Assembly (NCBI RefSeq): GCF_045762675.1
Contig: NZ_JBJDLK010000002.1
Span: 496,001 to 560,000 of the forward strand
Reading direction: 5' to 3'
DNA length: 64,000 bases
Origin: Elizabethkingia meningoseptica_A
Lineage (GTDB): Bacteria > Bacteroidota > Bacteroidia > Flavobacteriales > Weeksellaceae
The position numbers and the translations under genes were made by a program. Shown piece by piece: positions 25,010 through 33,713 of the stretch (positions are counted from its first letter, which is position 1; every line of letters starts with the position of its first letter). The notes beneath the pieces were generated by a model. That model worked only from the letters and a program-made list of their open reading frames with translations, did no database searches and was not told the DNA's origin.

Positions 25010-25810
25010 ATGATGGAAAAGCTATACCCTATAAATGTGGAACAGTTCGCAGAGCAACTTAAAATATATGGAGATTATCCCGAAAAAGATTATTTTCAGA
25101 TTTTCTCAGAGTATATTAAGAGTATTAAAAATTTTGCTGCAAGTCCCTATTTCTGGTTTATTCTAAATAATTATGAAATGAGAATAAAAGGAATTGGCGA
25201 AAATGTACATCACCTCACTCCTTTTACCAGAAAAGAATGGCTCAATGCTGATCTTAATTTTTTTGTCAACATATTTCATCCCGAAGACCGGTTTTACATA
25301 CTGGCAGCTCTGAAATTTGCCTCCAATATGTTTAAAAACATGAATAAACAGGAAAGGTCGCGCGTTAAATTTAATATATACGGCCGTATGCTTAACCGTC
25401 ATAAAGACCACAGGTGGATCCTTTTGCAAACTTCCAGGCCTTGCTTTAATGAAGCAAATGAGTTGGAATGTGCTATATCTGTTGTATATGATCTTTCACA
25501 CTTTGGCATTGTTAATATGCCTTTACTTTCTATACTGGGTTTAGACGAACAAAGTATACAATATTACCGGCATGTAAGCCAACCAGTAAATGATGGTATT
25601 AAAAATCACATTCCACATATTTCACCACGGGAAAAACAAATTCTGGAGTTGATTGCCAAAGGTTATGATACACCTAAGATTTCCAGAGAGCTTTTTATAT
25701 CCTATCATACTGTTGAGAACCATAAGCGAAATCTGAGAAGAAAAACCAATACAAAAACTTCTTCTGAACTGATTGCCTTTGTGATGACTCATAATTTACT
25801 TTTTACATAA
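25010..25810 (+). CDS. PAS-LuxR family transcriptional regulator 3
   Basis: 266 residues from the ATG at 25010. A TTG at 24998 is in frame, but it lies at the promoter -7 region, and the 25010 start gives M-M-E-K-L-Y-P-I, which aligns with M-K-K-K-I-S-P-I of the paralogs at 14335 and 15184. PAS-like domain with H-P-E-D-R-F-Y-I-L-A-A and H-R-W-I-L-L-Q-T; LuxR HTH from R-E-K-Q-I-L-E-L-I-A-K-G with recognition part S-Y-H-T-V-E-N-H-K-R-N-L-R-R. It has a palindrome right in its own promoter, so it is probably autoregulated. Its mRNA may be almost leaderless. Confidence 0.85.
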   Translation: MMEKLYPINVEQFAEQLKIYGDYPEKDYFQIFSEYIKSIKNFAASPYFWFILNNYEMRIKGIGENVHHLTPFTRKEWLNADLNFFVNIFHPEDRFYILAALKFASNMFKNMNKQERSRVKFNIYGRMLNRHKDHRWILLQTSRPCFNEANELECAISVVYDLSHFGIVNMPLLSILGLDEQSIQYYRHVSQPVNDGIKNHIPHISPREKQILELIAKGYDTPKISRELFISYHTVENHKRNLRRKTNTKTSSELIAFVMTHNLLFT

Positions 25811-25812
25811 GC

Positions 25813-25852
25813 AGAACGCGGAACACCAAAGGTGTTCCGCGTTCTCATTTTT
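25813..25852. terminator. Strong terminator between convergent genes
   Basis: A perfect 15-bp stem, AGAACGCGGAACACC-AAA-GGTGTTCCGCGTTCT, then CATTTTTT. It ends the luxR-type gene 3 transcript and may also serve the convergent ltaE gene. Confidence 0.9.
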
Positions 25853-25870
25853 TAAATTAAAATAATATAA

Positions 25871-26896
25871 TTAGTCTCTCAGTATATTTTCCAGTGTACT
25901 TAAATCTTCATCTGTAAAATCCAGGTGGGTAACAAAACGTACCAGATGCTTTCCAAACGGAGAACATAATATATTTTTTTCTTTCATCTGCGTTACAAAA
26001 TCGGTAGCTAATACTGTTGTCGGAAGTTCTCCGATTACAATATTGGATTCCACAGGATACAAACGTTCAATCACTGTATTTTCCAGTAATAACTTCCCGA
26101 CTTCTTTTGCTCTGCGGTGATCATCTTTAAGCAAAGAAATATGATGGTCCAAAGCATAGATACCAGCTGCCGCCAATCCTCCGGCCTGTCTCCATCCACC
26201 TCCCATTGCTTTTCTCGCTCTTCTGGCCTGCTCTATAAACGTACGGGTACCAATAAGCAAAGAACCTACTGGGCAGCCTAAACCTTTTGATAAGCAAATA
26301 GAAATACTGTCAAAAACATTTCCGTAATCTTCAGGGGTTTCCGGTGTTTCAATTAGTGCGTTGAATAATCGTGCACCATCTAAATGCAAAATAAGATTAT
26401 GATCTGTACAAATCTGTTTTATTTTTTTGATCTCATTGAAATCATAAATACTCCCACCACCTTTATTGGTTGTATTTTCAAGTGCTACAAGCCTTGTGAT
26501 TGGCTGGTGGATATCATCTGGGTTATTAACCGCATCTTTTACCATTGTTGCACTCAGCTTACCATATTCTCCATCCAGCGGACGAACAGAAGAAAAGGCA
26601 TTCATAGCAATACCTCCTCCTTCATATAAATAAATATGGGATAGTTTATCACAGATCACCTCATCTCCCGGTCTTGTATGTACTTTGATGGCCAGTTGAT
26701 TTGTCATAGTACCTGTAGGGCAGAATAAAGCGGCCTCCATACCGAACATGCGGGCTGCTTTTTCTTCCAGTTTGTTTACCGTAGGATCTTCGCGGTATAC
26801 ATCATCTCCTAACAAAGCTTCCTGCATTGCTTTCCTCATTCCGGAAGTGGGCTGTGTTAATGTATCACTCCTTAAATCGATTACTTTCATTTTCAT
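25871..26896 (-). CDS. ltaE: Low-specificity L-threonine aldolase
   Basis: 341 residues, a fold-type I PLP enzyme that cleaves L-threonine or allo-threonine to glycine and acetaldehyde in the cytoplasm. Visible landmarks: R-S-D-T-L-T-Q-P-T (9-17), G-D-D-V-Y-R-E-D-P-T, D173 in H-L-D-G-A-R that contacts PLP, and the PLP-binding Lys204 in L-S-K-G-L-G-C-P-V-G-S. Start at 26896 (M-K-M-K) or 26890. A single gene with no linked pathway genes. Confidence 0.93.
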   Translation of the reverse strand: MKMKVIDLRSDTLTQPTSGMRKAMQEALLGDDVYREDPTVNKLEEKAARMFGMEAALFCPTGTMTNQLAIKVHTRPGDEVICDKLSHIYLYEGGGIAMNAFSSVRPLDGEYGKLSATMVKDAVNNPDDIHQPITRLVALENTTNKGGGSIYDFNEIKKIKQICTDHNLILHLDGARLFNALIETPETPEDYGNVFDSISICLSKGLGCPVGSLLIGTRTFIEQARRARKAMGGGWRQAGGLAAAGIYALDHHISLLKDDHRRAKEVGKLLLENTVIERLYPVESNIVIGELPTTVLATDFVTQMKEKNILCSPFGKHLVRFVTHLDFTDEDLSTLENILRD

Positions 26897-27004
26897 GTGT
26901 TTTTTATAAATTAAAATGCGCTAAATGTCAAATAATACACAATATAACACTAAAATCTGTAAGAAAATATTTTCCGGCAGAAAAGGTTTATGAATTCTGA
27001 AAAA

Positions 27005-27051
27005 TGACAGAAATCCGCCATTTTTTTTATGTTAAAAACACAATATATTTG
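27005..27051 (+). promoter_or_regulatory. Palindrome-controlled promoter P7 (HdeD-like gene 2 leader)
   Basis: A degenerate palindrome TGACAGAAATCCGCCA (27005-27020) with a perfect -7 TATATTTG at 27044-27051, again at 31.5 bp. The next large gene is 27405, so the leader would be about 350 nt. It holds a 23-codon basic ORF (27168-27239, starting M-I-M-M-K-K-I-S) and the structured element at 27300. Confidence 0.7.
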
Positions 27052-27299
27052 TATTCATCATTTTTGATAAAACACAAATTTCCAACTCACACTTTTTTAT
27101 AAAATGCATTATTCACAATAACAGCATCAGCTTTTATTATGGCGTGATGATAATGGATAATAACTAAATGATAATGATGAAAAAAATAAGTACAATACTA
27201 TCTAAAAGAATGCGCTGTCGGCAAGGTTCAGAAACCTAAACTTTGATTCTTCTGATTTCATTGTTTTAATTAACTGACAGTAAATAAAATCTTTATTCC

Positions 27300-27384
27300 G
27301 CTACCTCCTGGACTTTTATAAAGTCATATAATTTTCCCATTGATAACACGCTTGATGATGAAAATATATGGAGGTAGCATTTAA
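27300..27384 (+). promoter_or_regulatory. Structured leader with upstream ORF before HdeD-like gene 2
   Basis: GCTACCTCC (27300-27308) pairs with GGAGGTAGC (27370-27378), and an inner hairpin GACTTT-TAT-AAAGTC sits at 27311-27325. A 9-codon ORF (27355-27384, M-M-K-I-Y-G-G-S-I) crosses the 3' arm. Compared with 23831-23915 the layout is kept while bases in both arms have changed together. Confidence 0.55.
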
Positions 27385-27404
27385 TAAACACACATAATAT
27401 TATT

Positions 27405-27986
27405 ATGTTTAATTCTTTTAATACCACAATAAAATCTGGTATAAAATATTCGTATATGCCTGCTATATCGGGCATATATACTATTATCACCGGGTTATTT
27501 ATTTTTATCACCCGTCCCATAGCCTATCCAACATTGGGTATCCTTACCGGAAGTGTCTTTATTTTGGCCGGTCTGATTTCAATTGTCTTTACGATAAGAA
27601 ACCGTAAATTGATTAATGGCTGGGGATTGTATATGCTCTATGGAATACTGATTCTCGATCTGGGACTATACCTGTCTTTTTACGCAGGTGATTCTTTATT
27701 TTTTGTTTTATGGATGGGTTCTTTGTTGCGTTCAGGGATATATTTGGGAACATCCTTGGAACTAAAAAAGCATGAGCATCCGAAATGGAGCTATCTCGCG
27801 ATTACCGGAGGTTTAGGTATGCTATTATCATTAATACTTATTACCAATTCTTTTAATTCGATTTCCCCTTATACGATTGCATCGGTATGTTTTATCATTA
27901 TGGGAATTTCTGCCGTGCTCCTTTCTCTGGAGTTCAAAAAGTTTAACCGCTTTCACCGGATCATCCGTAAACTCTCCAAACTTTAA
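27405..27986 (+). CDS. HdeD-like multi-span membrane protein 2
   Basis: 193 residues, six predicted helices and a basic C-terminal tail, paralog of the 23920 protein. Shared landmarks include G-I-Y-T/V, N-G-W-G-L-Y-M-L-Y-G-I-L-I and the G-x-S-L-E-L-K-K-H turn near the middle (S-F-E-L-Q-K-H in the other). Both have the same type of structured leader. Function unknown; membrane stress role by family resemblance only. Confidence 0.7.
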   Translation: MFNSFNTTIKSGIKYSYMPAISGIYTIITGLFIFITRPIAYPTLGILTGSVFILAGLISIVFTIRNRKLINGWGLYMLYGILILDLGLYLSFYAGDSLFFVLWMGSLLRSGIYLGTSLELKKHEHPKWSYLAITGGLGMLLSLILITNSFNSISPYTIASVCFIIMGISAVLLSLEFKKFNRFHRIIRKLSKL

Positions 27987-28031
27987 TACTGAAAAAAATA
28001 AACAGATTCTGTTAAGTACTATAATAAAAAA

Positions 28032-28055
28032 AGAGCCCTGACAAGTCAGGGCTCT
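28032..28055 (+). terminator. Hairpin after HdeD-like gene 2
   Basis: AGAGCCCTGAC-AA-GTCAGGGCTCT, a perfect 11-bp stem. The T-run is on the minus-strand side (AAAAAAAG in front), so it could also terminate leftward transcription. Confidence 0.7.
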
Positions 28056-28232
28056 ACCAAATCACGTAATACTTTTTTATGAAAAAAAATTATTCACTGC
28101 TAAAGTACAAATTATTCTGATACTTCCTACACTATTAATTATATTTAACACAAATTATAATATCCTTAAGAGACAATATATTTTAAAAACTTAAAATAAT
28201 CCCCTTGTATTTCATATGGTTTAACAAAAACA

Positions 28233-28251
28233 AAGCCGCTTAAAGCGGCTT
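28233..28251 (-). terminator. Terminator of the 28276 gene
   Basis: AAGCCGCTT-TA-AAGCGGCTT; read on the minus strand it is followed by a T-rich stretch. It lies 25 bp past the stop of the minus-strand gene. Confidence 0.8.
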
Positions 28252-28275
28252 CTGTATTGATATTTTGTCCTGTTA

Positions 28276-28680
28276 TTATTGCATAAATACAATACTGTTT
28301 CCTTTTTTAAGCGCATATTTTTTATTGCTTACAAAAAGTACATAATCGCCTCTTTTCCATACAGAACCTTTTCCTGCTCTGTTCAGAATTACACTTTGCT
28401 GATTCTCCGGAACAAAAATTTCTGCTTTCTTCATATCCTTACTGAAAATAACTGCAGCATTGGAAGTATAAGAAGCTTTAGGATTTTGTTCTTTCAACTG
28501 TATTTTTTGCTCAAAAGTTCTTACACAATCATTCTTAACGTATGAAAAAGTGTAGCCGGCAGAAGCTTTACATCCATGAGCATCTTTGTCACCACCTAAA
28601 ACAGGAGTTCCCTCAGTTTTCTGGCCAAACATAAATCCGCTCATCACAAGAGCACTACAAAGTAAAATTGCTTTTTTCAT
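28276..28680 (-). CDS. Secreted hypothetical protein
   Basis: 134 residues with a signal peptide ending F-M-F-G-Q. The mature part has two cysteines (in H-G-C-K-A-S-A-G-Y-T-F-S and N-D-C-V-R-T-F-E) that could form a disulfide, and beta-strand-like segments to the end. I do not recognise a family. Single gene with its own terminator; the region upstream is shared with the divergent two-component system at 28868. Confidence 0.7.
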   Translation of the reverse strand: MKKAILLCSALVMSGFMFGQKTEGTPVLGGDKDAHGCKASAGYTFSYVKNDCVRTFEQKIQLKEQNPKASYTSNAAVIFSKDMKKAEIFVPENQQSVILNRAGKGSVWKRGDYVLFVSNKKYALKKGNSIVFMQ

Positions 28681-28867
28681 TTTTTTAAAGTTTTAGTGGA
28701 ATGAAGATAATAATTATCATGCCAAAACAGATAAACAATCAATAATAATTATTTCGTAATTCTGAAAAACAAAAAATGAAAAAACTAAAGTACAGCATTT
28801 AAGTTCTGAATGATTTAAGTATTTTTGAGGTACCAAAAGCCTATACCAATACAATAATCTTCATTTT

Positions 28868-29569
28868 ATGGCTCATATTTTATTGATAGAAGACGACGAC
28901 AGACTCTCCAAACTTATTGCAAAAGGACTTCAGGAAGCAGAATTTGAAGTAAGTATTGCCTATGACGGTGTTGCCGGACTGAAACTGGCCACTCAAAAAG
29001 ATTTTGATCTGGTGATTACCGATATTGTACTGCCTAAGAAAGACGGGCTGGATTTCTGTAAGGAAATTAAAACACTGAAACCGAATCTCCCTGTTGTAAT
29101 GCTTACAGCACTGGGTACCACAGATGATAAACTGGAAGGTTTTGATGCCGGCGCCGATGATTACCTCACAAAGCCTTTTGAAATGCGGGAGCTTGTCGCC
29201 AGAATACGGGTTTTGTTAAAACGTTTTTCATTACAAAAACAACAACAGGTTTTTGTACTAAAATATGAGGGTATTGAAATGAATCTTGAACAGAAAACAG
29301 TCAGCAGAAACCGAACACCTGTTAAACTGACTCCGAAGGAATTTAACCTGCTTAAGTTCATGCTGGAGAATACCGAGAGGGTTTTATCCAGAAGTGAAAT
29401 TGCAGAAAAAGTATGGGAAACCCATTTCGATACCGGAACTAATTTTATTGATGTATACATTAATTACCTGCGAAAAAAAATAGACAAGGATTTTGAAACA
29501 AAACTAATTCATACAAAAGCAGGTATGGGCTTTATCCTGAAGAAGGATTACGAATCCGACCTTATATAA
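28868..29569 (+). CDS. OmpR-family response regulator
   Basis: 233 residues: receiver domain with phospho-acceptor D52 in V-I-T-D-I-V-L-P-K-K-D-G and conserved K in Y-L-T-K-P-F, then a winged-helix DNA-binding domain ending L-R-K-K-I-D-K-D-F and G-M-G-F-I-L. The kinase gene follows 10 nt after. The pair resembles metal- or envelope-stress systems (CusR/QseB type) but no target gene is adjacent. Confidence 0.92.
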   Translation: MAHILLIEDDDRLSKLIAKGLQEAEFEVSIAYDGVAGLKLATQKDFDLVITDIVLPKKDGLDFCKEIKTLKPNLPVVMLTALGTTDDKLEGFDAGADDYLTKPFEMRELVARIRVLLKRFSLQKQQQVFVLKYEGIEMNLEQKTVSRNRTPVKLTPKEFNLLKFMLENTERVLSRSEIAEKVWETHFDTGTNFIDVYINYLRKKIDKDFETKLIHTKAGMGFILKKDYESDLI

Positions 29570-29579
29570 CGTCCGGTAT

Positions 29580-30947
29580 ATGAAAATAAGAACCAGACTT
29601 ACTTTACTTTTCACACTAATCACTGCAATGCTGATAGGTTTTTACAGTGTATCAATTTATTATGCCTCCAAGGAAGCCCGGGAAAAATCCTTTTACAGCG
29701 AATTACAGAACGAAGCTATTGCCAAAGCTGATTTGTTTTTTCAAAGTTCACTTTCCGAACAGGAAATGCACAAACTGTATAAAAATAATAACAGAACGCT
29801 CAACGAGGTACAGGTGGCCATATATGATTCGGATTATAAACTAATCTATCACGACGATGCTAAAGTAGATTATGTAAAGGAAACACCTGAAATGCTTTCA
29901 AATATATCAAGGAAAAAGAGAATCAACTTTTTTCTGGATAAATTACAGGTCATTGGTCTTACCTACAATCATGACGGGGAAACTTATATCCTAACCGCTG
30001 CCGCTTATGATCAGTATGGTTATGCACATGTCACTCACCTTCTTACCATAAGTATTGTTGCTTTTGTAAGCATTCTGATTCTGATTTATCTTGCGGGAAT
30101 ATTTCTCGCTAAAAATGCACTGAAACCGGTGAGTGAAATGGTAAATCAGGTTAAAAATATTACTGCCGGTAAGCTTCAGCTGCGGCTGAAAACAACAAAA
30201 GAAAAGGACGAACTTAATGAACTTGCCCGGAGTTTCAACGGTATGCTGGAACGTCTTGAAAATTCTTTTGACGCCCAGAAATATTTTGTTTCCAATATCT
30301 CTCATGAGCTTCGTACACCATTGTCAGCTATTATTGCCGAACTGGAACTGGCTTCTGAAAAAGAACGTTCCGGTGAAGAGTATCAGGAAATGATTCAGCG
30401 CACGCTGGAAGATGCCCGAAATATGTCTAAACTCTCCGGAAGTCTTATGGATCTTGCCAAAGCAAGTTATGATCCCAATGAAATCAGCTTCTCAGAAGTA
30501 CGTCTGGATGAAATATTGCTGGAATCCTATTCTAAAATTTTAAAAGAAAATCCGCAGTATAAAATAACACTGAATATTGATGATACTGTAGAAGAACAGC
30601 AACTTATTACACATGGAAATGAATACCTGCTGCAGGTTGCCTTTAATAATCTGATCGACAATGCCTGCAAGTATTCTCCGGAGCATTCCTGTTCCGTAGA
30701 AGTTAAAACCAGCACCGGAAGTCTTTGCATTCACTTCATCAATACCGGAATTGTTATCCCTGAAGAAGACTTACTGCACATATTTGAACCTTTTTACAGA
30801 AGCGAAACATCAAAAAAAGAAAAGGGATACGGAATAGGACTTTTTCTTACAGAAAAGATTATTCACCTTCACCCTGCTGAAATTGCAGTGGCATCAAAAG
30901 ATGATACGACTATTTTTACGGTTATATTCCATTCAAAAGAAGTATAA
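29580..30947 (+). CDS. Sensor histidine kinase, partner of the OmpR-type regulator
   Basis: 455 residues: membrane helices at about 8-28 and 154-177, a periplasmic sensor between them, HAMP (about 180-230), HisKA with H242 in S-N-I-S-H-E-L-R-T-P-L-S, and HATPase with N-N-L-I-D-N-A-C-K-Y-S and G-Y-G-I-G-L-F-L-T. One transcript with 28868. Confidence 0.92.
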   Translation: MKIRTRLTLLFTLITAMLIGFYSVSIYYASKEAREKSFYSELQNEAIAKADLFFQSSLSEQEMHKLYKNNNRTLNEVQVAIYDSDYKLIYHDDAKVDYVKETPEMLSNISRKKRINFFLDKLQVIGLTYNHDGETYILTAAAYDQYGYAHVTHLLTISIVAFVSILILIYLAGIFLAKNALKPVSEMVNQVKNITAGKLQLRLKTTKEKDELNELARSFNGMLERLENSFDAQKYFVSNISHELRTPLSAIIAELELASEKERSGEEYQEMIQRTLEDARNMSKLSGSLMDLAKASYDPNEISFSEVRLDEILLESYSKILKENPQYKITLNIDDTVEEQQLITHGNEYLLQVAFNNLIDNACKYSPEHSCSVEVKTSTGSLCIHFINTGIVIPEEDLLHIFEPFYRSETSKKEKGYGIGLFLTEKIIHLHPAEIAVASKDDTTIFTVIFHSKEV

Positions 30948-31034
30948 AACTTAGAACCCTTGTCAGCGTTTTATTAAAGTATTTCCCCGGAAATAAGTTT
31001 TCGAAAAGACCTTGACAGGGATGCTATAAAAATA

Positions 31035-31067
31035 AAAGCCTCACAGACTTTAAAATCTGTGAGGTTT
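31035..31067. terminator. Bidirectional terminator between convergent genes
   Basis: AAAGCCTCACAGA and TCTGTGAGGTTT around an 8-nt loop, with A-run before and T-run after, so it works for both the kinase and the minus-strand gene at 31078. Confidence 0.8.
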
Positions 31068-31077
31068 CTTTTATACT

Positions 31078-31956
31078 TTATTCGGATTCGAAACTTTTAA
31101 GATAATCAGCTAAAGGTTCCATTCCGTATTTCGCTCTCAGCTGGTCTACGTTTACGGAATCTTTTAATTGATATACCTTTGGCGGCAGCCCTTTTTGAGA
31201 GATTGTTTGTGTACCGTAAATCTGAGGTTTTCCTTCATTCATTAAAATACGGTCTGTTAGAAAGGCAAACTGCCAGGGTTCCGCTTTACCTTTTTTAGAA
31301 GCTTCTTCTAAAATCGGAAGATATTTTTTCTGTACTTCAGGATTTTTATAATGCTGCACCGTTAAAAACAGCGTGGTATTTCCTTCCTCTCCTATTTCAT
31401 CTTTTCCCAACCATCCGTGCTTATCAATAATACCCAGCACTTTATCCACATTTACGCTTTCCACACGCTCCATTTCTTTTCTTACAAACAAACACTTATC
31501 ATTTTGTTTACCGAATTTACTGCCACAGTCCAAATACAATGCTCTTATCCCCTGATCCACGTCCTGTATATTTTTCAGCTCAAAACGCAATTTGCTTTTC
31601 GGGGTTTTATCTTTTATTTTTTTCAATAATGTAGTCCACTCCTTAGTCTTGTGAAGTTTCTTAAATTTCACATCGGTAGGCAGTTCATCCAGTAAATAGC
31701 CTTCATCTACGATCTTCTCAATACTGCTTATAGCTTTTTTGTTATCATTCCTTTTTAAAAAAGCTATTGCCTCCGGATAAGCTGGTAATTGCTCTTTTAC
31801 ATATTCAGTATATAACTTCGGGTAGGTTTGTCTGAAAGCTGTTGTATTATTTTGCTCAATAAGGGAATAACATTCCTTCGTCAGAGAATTAAAATCCTGA
31901 CCAAAGGTCATGGTACTAAAAAAAAGGGGTAAAGTAATTTGTAATATTTTGTTCAT
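31078..31956 (-). CDS. DUF6624-domain secreted protein
   Basis: 292 residues with a signal peptide ending M-T-F-G-Q. The C-terminal 180 residues have the DUF6624 pattern: D-Q-G-I-R-A-L-Y, a V-x-K-V-L-G-I-I-D-K-H-G-W-L-G segment, L-F-L-T-V-Q-H, and a late L-T-D-R-I-L-M-N-E-G-K-P-Q-I-Y-G-T-Q. The first 100 residues are a less conserved helical part. Function of the family unknown. Confidence 0.75.
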   Translation of the reverse strand: MNKILQITLPLFFSTMTFGQDFNSLTKECYSLIEQNNTTAFRQTYPKLYTEYVKEQLPAYPEAIAFLKRNDNKKAISSIEKIVDEGYLLDELPTDVKFKKLHKTKEWTTLLKKIKDKTPKSKLRFELKNIQDVDQGIRALYLDCGSKFGKQNDKCLFVRKEMERVESVNVDKVLGIIDKHGWLGKDEIGEEGNTTLFLTVQHYKNPEVQKKYLPILEEASKKGKAEPWQFAFLTDRILMNEGKPQIYGTQTISQKGLPPKVYQLKDSVNVDQLRAKYGMEPLADYLKSFESE

Positions 31957-31969
31957 GGTTTATGTATAT

Positions 31970-32002
31970 ATCCTTGTCAAGATTTAAAACCTTGACAAGG
32001 AT
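31970..32002. repeat. Long palindrome of the CCTTGTCAAGG repeat type
   Basis: ATCCTTGTCAAG and CTTGACAAGGAT flank ATTTAAAAC. The same unit recurs at 48124-48138 and 61179-61226 and in partial form near 30958, 31008 and 61507. A dispersed intergenic repeat; it can also act as a hairpin terminator for the minus-strand gene at 32011. Confidence 0.65.
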
Positions 32003-32010
32003 TGTTTAAT

Positions 32011-32865
32011 TTATACTGCTCTTTTCATTTCATACTGCTCTATAAAAACTTCCAGCCCGGTTTTCTTCAGAAACAGATGTGTTGCTTTTGAACCTTCATC
32101 CACATTAATAATAGAGATATCTTCTCTAATTTCCTGCTTTAGTGCAGTAAATAACTGTGTTCCGATACCTTTTCTTCTGTGCTCCGGCGCTACAGCAAAC
32201 TGATATACCTTTCTGGCATCCGGATTAAAAATAAGGTAACCGACAAGCTTGTCATTTACAAAGGCACCTAATATTTTGCAGTGTTCCTTTATCTCTTCCA
32301 GAACATTTGCAGAGTTTTGCCAGGTTGGATGAATATCCCAGAAGCTTTGTTTTTTCTTCCAGTCGAAACCACTGATTTCACGTATTTCTGCATGCTCCGC
32401 TATTTTTCCGGCTGTTATTTTCCCACGGTAGCATTTAAGTTTGCGGTGAATGGTATACCCTATTTTTTTATAGGATTTAATTGCCGGTGCATTTCCGATA
32501 ATGACTTCCAGAACCAATTCCTCCACCTTATTTTCTTTAAGCAGCGGCAAAATAAGGTCATACATTTCCCTTACCCAACCTGCACCCCTGTTTCCGGGAA
32601 CAACACCTGTTCCGCCGTTATATACCGTAAGTTTACCATTCAATACCTGTTTTCCATGCAGAATAAAAGCAATTGGTTTATCTCCTTCCTTCACCATAAT
32701 AGATAAACCTTTATCCGTTTTATCCGACTTCATTTTAAATTCCAGCTGTTCCTCCGTAAGCTTCATGGGAACAATGTAGTCGGCAAAGGATTCATTGAAT
32801 ACCTGAAGAATTTGTGATGTATCTATCGTTTCAAGTGTTTGTATATTGGTATTTTTCATTTTCAT
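32011..32865 (-). CDS. Tandem-GNAT acetyltransferase
   Basis: 284 residues with two GNAT halves. The first has G-V-V-P-G-N-R-G-A-G-W-V and the S-Y-K-K-I-G-Y turn; the second has the acetyl-CoA loop A-P-E-H-R-R-K-G-I-G-T-Q-L. Substrate unknown. Its ATG overlaps the stop of the EamA gene by one base (TAATG), indicating translational coupling. Confidence 0.85.
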   Translation of the reverse strand: MKMKNTNIQTLETIDTSQILQVFNESFADYIVPMKLTEEQLEFKMKSDKTDKGLSIMVKEGDKPIAFILHGKQVLNGKLTVYNGGTGVVPGNRGAGWVREMYDLILPLLKENKVEELVLEVIIGNAPAIKSYKKIGYTIHRKLKCYRGKITAGKIAEHAEIREISGFDWKKKQSFWDIHPTWQNSANVLEEIKEHCKILGAFVNDKLVGYLIFNPDARKVYQFAVAPEHRRKGIGTQLFTALKQEIREDISIINVDEGSKATHLFLKKTGLEVFIEQYEMKRAV

Positions 32866-33713
32866 TAATGGTTTCTTTTATTGAAAATTGTAGTCCCTAT
32901 ACTGGCTGCTATTACGCAGGCAATAGAGATCCATTGCATAAATGTTAGGCTTTCAGATAAAAATACAAGCCCTGAAAGAGCTGCAAATGCAGGTTCCAGA
33001 CTCATCAGAATACTGAAAGTTTTCGCCGGAAGACGTTTCAAAGCCACCATTTCCAGAGAAAATGGCAATGCACTCGACAGGATTGCAACACCCAGACCTT
33101 TCATAAAAATTTCCGGCGTAATATTAAAGACAGCGCCATCCCATATAGTTACAGGAATAATTAAAAGACTGGCAAACAACATCCCGGTCGTTACGGCATC
33201 TTTGCCATCCATAATTTTGGATACCTTTCCGCCCATTATAATATAGACAGCCCAGAATATTCCGGCCAGAAAAGCCAGCCCCAGCCCCAGCAGGTCTATA
33301 TTATTGCTCTGCCACGGAACAATAAGTAAAATTCCGACACAAGCCAGCAAAGCCCAGATTACATCCAGTAATTTTCGGGACAATGCCAGTGCGAGAAATA
33401 GCGGTCCTGCAAATTCAACTGTAACTGCCAGCCCCAGTGGAATCCGTTGAATAGCCATATAAAAAATAAGATTCATGGACGCCAGACCAAATCCGTAAGC
33501 AGCACAGTACAACCATTTTTGACGGGTAAACTGCATAAACTTCGGACGGTTAATCAGCGTTAATATAATTGCCGAAAGTACAATTCGTAAGGTAACCGTT
33601 CCAATCGCACCTATTGCCGGAAAAAGCTGCTTGGCTATCGATGCGCCACCCTGTACACATATGATGGCGAGAAGCGTAGCAGATATGGCAATATTTGAAT
33701 TTGATTTTTTCAT
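32865..33713 (-). CDS. EamA/DMT-family exporter (RhtA-like)
   Basis: 282 residues with ten predicted helices in two EamA repeats. Segments G-G-A-S-I-A-K-Q-L-F-P and S-S-A-L-P-F-S-L-E-M-V-A-L-K-R-L-P-A-K-T-F-S-I-L-M-S-L-E-P are typical of the RhtA/YdcZ-type DMT exporters of amino acids or small metabolites. First gene of a two-gene unit with the acetyltransferase. Confidence 0.88.
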   Translation of the reverse strand: MKKSNSNIAISATLLAIICVQGGASIAKQLFPAIGAIGTVTLRIVLSAIILTLINRPKFMQFTRQKWLYCAAYGFGLASMNLIFYMAIQRIPLGLAVTVEFAGPLFLALALSRKLLDVIWALLACVGILLIVPWQSNNIDLLGLGLAFLAGIFWAVYIIMGGKVSKIMDGKDAVTTGMLFASLLIIPVTIWDGAVFNITPEIFMKGLGVAILSSALPFSLEMVALKRLPAKTFSILMSLEPAFAALSGLVFLSESLTFMQWISIACVIAASIGTTIFNKRNH

